From positions 1-64,000 of the forward strand of contig RQYR01000012.1 in assembly GCA_003859965.1 (NCBI GenBank): DNA of 64,000 nucleotides, in the 5' to 3' direction. Below are positions 60,660-64,000 of the stretch, in pieces (position 1 is the stretch's first letter; each line of letters begins with the position of its first letter). The notes under the pieces are model-generated. The model was given only the letters and a program-made list of their open reading frames with translations. It was not told where the DNA came from and searched no databases. A program made the position numbers and the translations under genes. Origin of the DNA: Comamonadaceae bacterium OH2545_COT-014. Lineage in GTDB: Bacteria; Pseudomonadota; Gammaproteobacteria; Burkholderiales; Burkholderiaceae_C.

Positions 60660-61786
60660 GCCGCGGCCCCGGCAAAAAACCCCTGCACCGCCGCCGCCAC
60701 CCGTTCGCCCTGCGCGTCCGTGAGGCCGGGGTAGCACGGCAGCGACAGCACTTCAGCGCACGCCGCCTCCGTGACGGGCAGCGAGGCCTCCGCCCCCGCC
60801 AATGCCGCCTCCGCCGCCGCGCGGCGCACGGGCTGGCGATGGTCGGGCACCGGGTAATGCACGTCGCAGCCAATGCCGGCGGCGGTCAGGTGCGCGCGCA
60901 GGGCATCGCGCTGCGGCGTGCGCACCACGTAGAGGTGGGCCACGTAGTCCTCGCCCAGCGAGGGCGGGCAGCGCAGCGGCAGGCGGGCAAAGGCGGCGTT
61001 GTAGCGCGCTGCAATGGCGCGGCGCGCGGCGTTGGCCGCGTCCAGCCGCGGCAGCTTGGCCAGCAGCACGGCAGCCTGCATTTCGTCCAGCCGGCTGTTG
61101 GCGCCGCCGGCCAGCGTCACCTCATACTTGCGCGCCCAGCCGTACTGGCGCAGCGCGCGCAGGCGCTCGGCCAGGGCCGTGTCGGCCGTGACCACGGCGC
61201 CGCCGTCGCCCAGCGCGCCCAGGTTTTTCGTGGGGTAGAAGCTGAAGCAGCCCAGCGCGCCCCAGGCGCCGGCCGCGCGGCCCGCGCAGCGCGCGCCGTG
61301 GGCCTGGGCCGCGTCTTCGATCAGCGGCACGCCCGCGGCCTGGCACAGCGCGGCAATGGCGGGCATGTCGGCCATCTGCCCGTACAGGTGAGTGACGATG
61401 ACGGCGGCGGCCGGGCCGGCGCGCAGCGCGGCGGCCAGCGCATCGGGCGCGAGCGTCAGGCGCTCGGCATCCACTTCCACATAGTGCGCCGTGGCGCCGC
61501 GCTGCGCGATGGCGGTGCTGGCGTAGTAGCCCGCGTTGGCGGCCGTGAGCACGCGCGCGCCCGGGCCTACGCCCAGCGCGCCCAGCGCCAGCGCCAGCGC
61601 GTCGGTGCCGTTGGCCACGCCCACGGCGTGCGGCACGCCCACATAGCGCGCAAACGCGGCCTCGAAGTCACGCACGGACGGCCCCAGCACGAACCAGCCG
61701 CTCTGGGCCACGCGCTGCACGCAGGCGCCCACGTCCACACCGAAGGCGGCGCCTTCGGCGGAAAAGAAAGGCACAGCGTCAGTCAT
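60653..61786 (-). CDS. fdtB: DegT/DnrJ aminotransferase, FdtB-like
   Basis: A 377-residue PLP enzyme. ANGTDALALALGALGVGPG is the PLP/phosphate region, and the PLP Lys lies in CFSFYPTKNLGALGDGG. RLDEMQAAVLLAKLP and HLYVVRTPQRDALRAHL are typical of nucleotide-sugar aminotransferases. With the ketoisomerase fusion downstream it is likely to aminate C3 of a dTDP-3-keto-6-deoxyhexose. ATG 61786 is chosen from the family length. Confidence 0.9.
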   Translation of the reverse strand: MTDAVPFFSAEGAAFGVDVGACVQRVAQSGWFVLGPSVRDFEAAFARYVGVPHAVGVANGTDALALALGALGVGPGARVLTAANAGYYASTAIAQRGATAHYVEVDAERLTLAPDALAAALRAGPAAAVIVTHLYGQMADMPAIAALCQAAGVPLIEDAAQAHGARCAGRAAGAWGALGCFSFYPTKNLGALGDGGAVVTADTALAERLRALRQYGWARKYEVTLAGGANSRLDEMQAAVLLAKLPRLDAANAARRAIAARYNAAFARLPLRCPPSLGEDYVAHLYVVRTPQRDALRAHLTAAGIGCDVHYPVPDHRQPVRRAAAEAALAGAEASLPVTEAACAEVLSLPCYPGLTDAQGERVAAAVQGFFAGAAAC

Positions 61787-61796
61787 GGACACAGAC

Positions 61797-62714
61797 TCAG
61801 CGCCGCGCCGAAGGCGCGCCCGGCTCGGCCAGCAGGCGCAGCAGGTACTGCCCGTAGCCGCTCTTGGCCAGGGGCTGGGCCAGTTTTTCAAGCTGCGCGC
61901 CGCCGATGAAGCCCTTGCGCCAGGCGATTTCCTCGGGGCAGGCGATCTTCAGGCCCTGGCGCTGCTCCAGCGTGGCGATGAACTGGCCCGCTTGCAGCAG
62001 GCTGTCGTGCGTGCCGGTGTCCAGCCAGGCGTAGCCGCGCTGCATGATTTGCACGTTGAGCTGGCCTTGTTGCAGGTAGGCGTCGTTGACGGCGGTGATT
62101 TCCAGCTCGCCGCGCGCGCTGGGCCTGACGCCCTTGGCAATCTCGACCACCTGCGCGTCGTAGAAATACAGGCCGGTGACGGCGTAGCTGCTCTTGGGGC
62201 GGGCGGGCTTTTCCTCAATGCTGATGGCGCGGCCCGCGGCGTCGAACTCGACCACGCCGTAGCGCTCGGGATCGTGCACGTGGTAGGCGAACACGGTGGC
62301 GCCTTCGCTGCGCGCATCGGCATCGGCCAGCAGGGGCTCGAAGTCGTGGCCGTAGAAGATGTTGTCGCCCAGCACCAGCGCGCTGGGCGCGCCGGCCAGG
62401 AAGGACTCGCCAATGATGAAGGCCTGCGCCAGCCCGTCGGGGCTGGGCTGCACGGCGTACTGGAGGGCCATGCCCCACTGGCTGCCGTCGCCCAGCAGTT
62501 GGGCAAAGCGCGGCGTGTCCTGCGGGGTGCTGATGACCAGCACCTCGCGGATGCCGGCCAGCATGAGCGTGGCCAGCGGGTAATAGATCATGGGCTTGTC
62601 GTACACCGGCAGCAGCTGCTTGCTGATGGCCAGCGTGGCCGGGTGCAGGCGGGTGCCGGAGCCGCCGGCGAGGATGATGCCTTTGCGTGCCTTGGCGGGT
62701 GGGATGATGCTCAT
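61797..62714 (-). CDS. rfbA: Glucose-1-phosphate thymidylyltransferase
   Basis: A 305-residue nucleotidyltransferase making dTDP-glucose. The catalytic loop [20 protein letters not shown] is followed by [29 protein letters not shown] and [20 protein letters not shown], all diagnostic of RmlA. It feeds both the rhamnose and 3-amino-sugar branches. ATG 62714 is only 11 bases from the upstream SUKH-like gene. Confidence 0.97.
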   Translation of the reverse strand: MSIIPPAKARKGIILAGGSGTRLHPATLAISKQLLPVYDKPMIYYPLATLMLAGIREVLVISTPQDTPRFAQLLGDGSQWGMALQYAVQPSPDGLAQAFIIGESFLAGAPSALVLGDNIFYGHDFEPLLADADARSEGATVFAYHVHDPERYGVVEFDAAGRAISIEEKPARPKSSYAVTGLYFYDAQVVEIAKGVRPSARGELEITAVNDAYLQQGQLNVQIMQRGYAWLDTGTHDSLLQAGQFIATLEQRQGLKIACPEEIAWRKGFIGGAQLEKLAQPLAKSGYGQYLLRLLAEPGAPSARR

Positions 62715-62725
62715 ATGTGTGCTGT

Positions 62726-63364
62726 TTACTCCAATTCGATGACGTCGCCGCCTGTCACGCGCATCTGGCGGATGAACCACTGGCGCGACCCGTCGCCGCC
62801 CTCGACGAAACACAGGTGCGAGGCGTAATCGAGCAGGCGCGGGCCGTCCACCGCCAGGCAGTGGCGCACGTAGGCCACGATGTCGGGGGCCACCCAGCGG
62901 AACTCAAAGCCATCGTGGTCGAACTCATACACCTGCCCGGCCTGCTCGCCGCTGGCGGCCATCAGGACGTAGTTGCCGGCATGGGGCGTGTCGCCAATGA
63001 CCAGGGCATCCAGCTCGAAGCGGCCTTGCGCGTCGCGCCTGAGCAGCGGCCCGGGCACGTATTCCTGCCACTCTTGCGCACTCAGCCCTTCGAACCAGCC
63101 GGCGCATTCGGCGTCCAGCTCGGGCCAGGCGGGCGGCGGCAACAGGCGGCGCGCGGCCTCCTCGCTGCTGGGCACGTCGAAAAGCACCAGGCCGCCGCAG
63201 GCGGCGTAAAACTCGGGCAGGCGGCCCATGGGGGGCAGCTCGGCCTGCACGGGCGGCAGCACCAGGTGGCGGAAGGCCACGGTTTTTTCCTCCGGCGGAT
63301 CACCGGCCAGGCGGCAGGTGAAGCTGCCCGTTTGGGTTTGCAGGGTTTGCAGCAGCGCTTGCAT
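62726..63364 (-). CDS. SMI1/KNR4 (SUKH)-like protein
   Basis: A 212-residue cytosolic protein. [20 protein letters not shown] and [20 protein letters not shown], then [20 protein letters not shown], follow the SUKH superfamily pattern. SUKH proteins are often immunity factors or regulators. It lies between rfbD and rfbA, an unusual place, in the same direction with tight spacing. The role in sugar synthesis is unknown. Confidence 0.7.
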   Translation of the reverse strand: MQALLQTLQTQTGSFTCRLAGDPPEEKTVAFRHLVLPPVQAELPPMGRLPEFYAACGGLVLFDVPSSEEAARRLLPPPAWPELDAECAGWFEGLSAQEWQEYVPGPLLRRDAQGRFELDALVIGDTPHAGNYVLMAASGEQAGQVYEFDHDGFEFRWVAPDIVAYVRHCLAVDGPRLLDYASHLCFVEGGDGSRQWFIRQMRVTGGDVIELE

Positions 63365-63387
63365 GGGCGGTGTTCCGGTGGCGCGCC

Positions 63388-64000
63388 TCAGGTCAGCAGC
63401 TCGGCCAGCAGGCGGTTCACGCCCTGCTGCCACGGCGGCAGCGTCAAACCAAAGGCCGCTTGCAGGCGGCGCGTGCACAGGCGCGAGTTGTGCGGGCGGC
63501 GCGCGGGCGTGGGAAAGGCCGTGCTGGGCACGGGCACGACTTCATTTACTATTAAATCAGTAGCGCTTTGCGCTTGCCTGGCTTGCCCAAACACGTGTTT
63601 TGCATAGTCAAACCAGGTGGTGAAGCCGGCGGCGGCCAGGTGGTAGAGGCCGCCCAGCGCGGGCTGCGCCAGCGTCTGGCGCGCGGCGTGGGCGCTGACG
63701 TCGGCGATCAGCTCGGCCCCGGTGGGCGCGCCCCACTGGTCGTTGACGACGGACAGGCGCTCGCGCTCGGCCCCCAGGCGCAGCATGGTCTTGGCGAAGT
63801 TGCCGCCGCGCGCGGCATAGACCCAGCTGGTGCGCAGGATCAGGTGCGCGCAGCCGCTGGCGGCAATGGCCTGCTCGCCCGCGAGCTTGGTGGCGCCGTA
63901 CACGCTCAGCGGGCCGGTGGCATCGCCCTCCTGCCAGGGCGCGTCGCCGCTGCCGTCGAACACGTAGTCGGTGCTGTAGTGCAGCAGCAGAGCGCCGCAG
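63388..64000 (-). CDS. rfbD: dTDP-4-dehydrorhamnose reductase (5' end beyond window)
   Basis: 204 residues of the C-terminal part are present. The frame continues to the window edge as LLHYSTDYVFDGSG, and the SDR catalytic Y-x-x-x-K appears as SVYGATKLAGEQ. Later, WGAPTGAELIADV and TPARRPHNSRLCTRRLQAAF are diagnostic. It reduces dTDP-4-keto-L-rhamnose to dTDP-L-rhamnose. A copy of the dispersed repeat lies inside the gene (63545-63602) and encodes ATDLIVNEV. Confidence 0.95.
   Translation of the reverse strand, partial: CGALLLHYSTDYVFDGSGDAPWQEGDATGPLSVYGATKLAGEQAIAASGCAHLILRTSWVYAARGGNFAKTMLRLGAERERLSVVNDQWGAPTGAELIADVSAHAARQTLAQPALGGLYHLAAAGFTTWFDYAKHVFGQARQAQSATDLIVNEVVPVPSTAFPTPARRPHNSRLCTRRLQAAFGLTLPPWQQGVNRLLAELLT
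63545..63602 (+). repeat. Dispersed repeat, copy K (inside rfbD)
   Basis: Plus orientation: TTTACTATTAAATCAGTAGC, then GCTTTGCGCTTGCCTGG, then CACGTGTTTTGCATAG. It resembles the intergenic copies but is read through in frame by rfbD on the opposite strand. Confidence 0.65.

Noticed and set aside
1-64000. CRISPR array, prophage, IS element or rRNA operon
   Set aside because: No regularly spaced repeats, transposase, integrase, phage structural or rRNA-like sequence was found in either strand.

Overview
The window comes from the chromosome of a high-GC betaproteobacterium of the order Burkholderiales, most likely family Comamonadaceae (Acidovorax/Comamonas/Ottowia-like). This rests on gene content and order: a pilMNOPQ-aroK-aroB-dgt block with a divergent PBP1A gene, a cyaY/lptM-lysA divergon, lapA-lapB, GTP-type PEP carboxykinase and a complete Type II secretion operon. 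A family of roughly 60-bp intergenic repeats is scattered through the window. The species cannot be named from the sequence alone.

Layout: 0.1-6.3 kb holds pckG, a metallophosphoesterase, a universal stress protein, a MaoC-type hydratase, a MipA/OmpV outer-membrane protein and an acetyltransferase. 6.4-10.2 kb is a three-gene zinc-acquisition cluster (His-rich beta-propeller lipoprotein, outer-membrane porin-like protein with a His-rich loop, zinc-type solute-binding protein) behind a Zur-like palindrome, without its own ABC permease or ATPase. 10.4-18.6 kb carries a decayed TraB/GumN gene, crcB, rdgC, hemH, glycerate 2-kinase, a LysR remnant, a Crp/Fnr regulator, a YpfJ-type metallopeptidase, a small zinc-ribbon membrane protein and dcd. 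18.7-25 kb carries a CDF metal exporter, lapA/lapB, dgt, aroB and aroK.

25.2-31.8 kb is the type IV pilus operon pilMNOPQ followed by an unusual Ig-like lipoprotein gene. Its base composition is clearly more AT-rich than the surroundings. PBP1A, cyaY, lptM and lysA follow. 37-40 kb is an O-polysaccharide export operon (Wzm, Wzt, methyltransferase). 40.1-43.5 kb has an EpsD-like prolyl isomerase, a large secreted protein and a small lipoprotein. 43.7-54.5 kb is a T2SS operon in the order E-F-G-H-I-J-K-L-M-N-D, as in the Xanthomonas xps system. 54.7-64 kb is a surface-sugar operon: rfbD (cut by the window edge), a SUKH-like gene, rfbA, an FdtB-type aminotransferase, a GtrB-like glycosyltransferase, a WxcM-like acetyltransferase/ketoisomerase fusion, a GtrA-like flippase, a GT-C-like membrane protein, an acetyltransferase, rfbC and a GT2.

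Taken together, the window is dominated by cell-envelope machinery: pili, secretion, peptidoglycan, LPS assembly control, O-antigen export and deoxy-amino-sugar synthesis. The items most worth following up are the self-contained zinc cluster, the dispersed repeat family (two copies of which overlap coding sequence), the apparent lipid-linked deoxy-amino-sugar transfer module, and the low-GC pilus block with its extra lipoprotein. No tRNA, rRNA, CRISPR array, insertion sequence or phage gene was seen.
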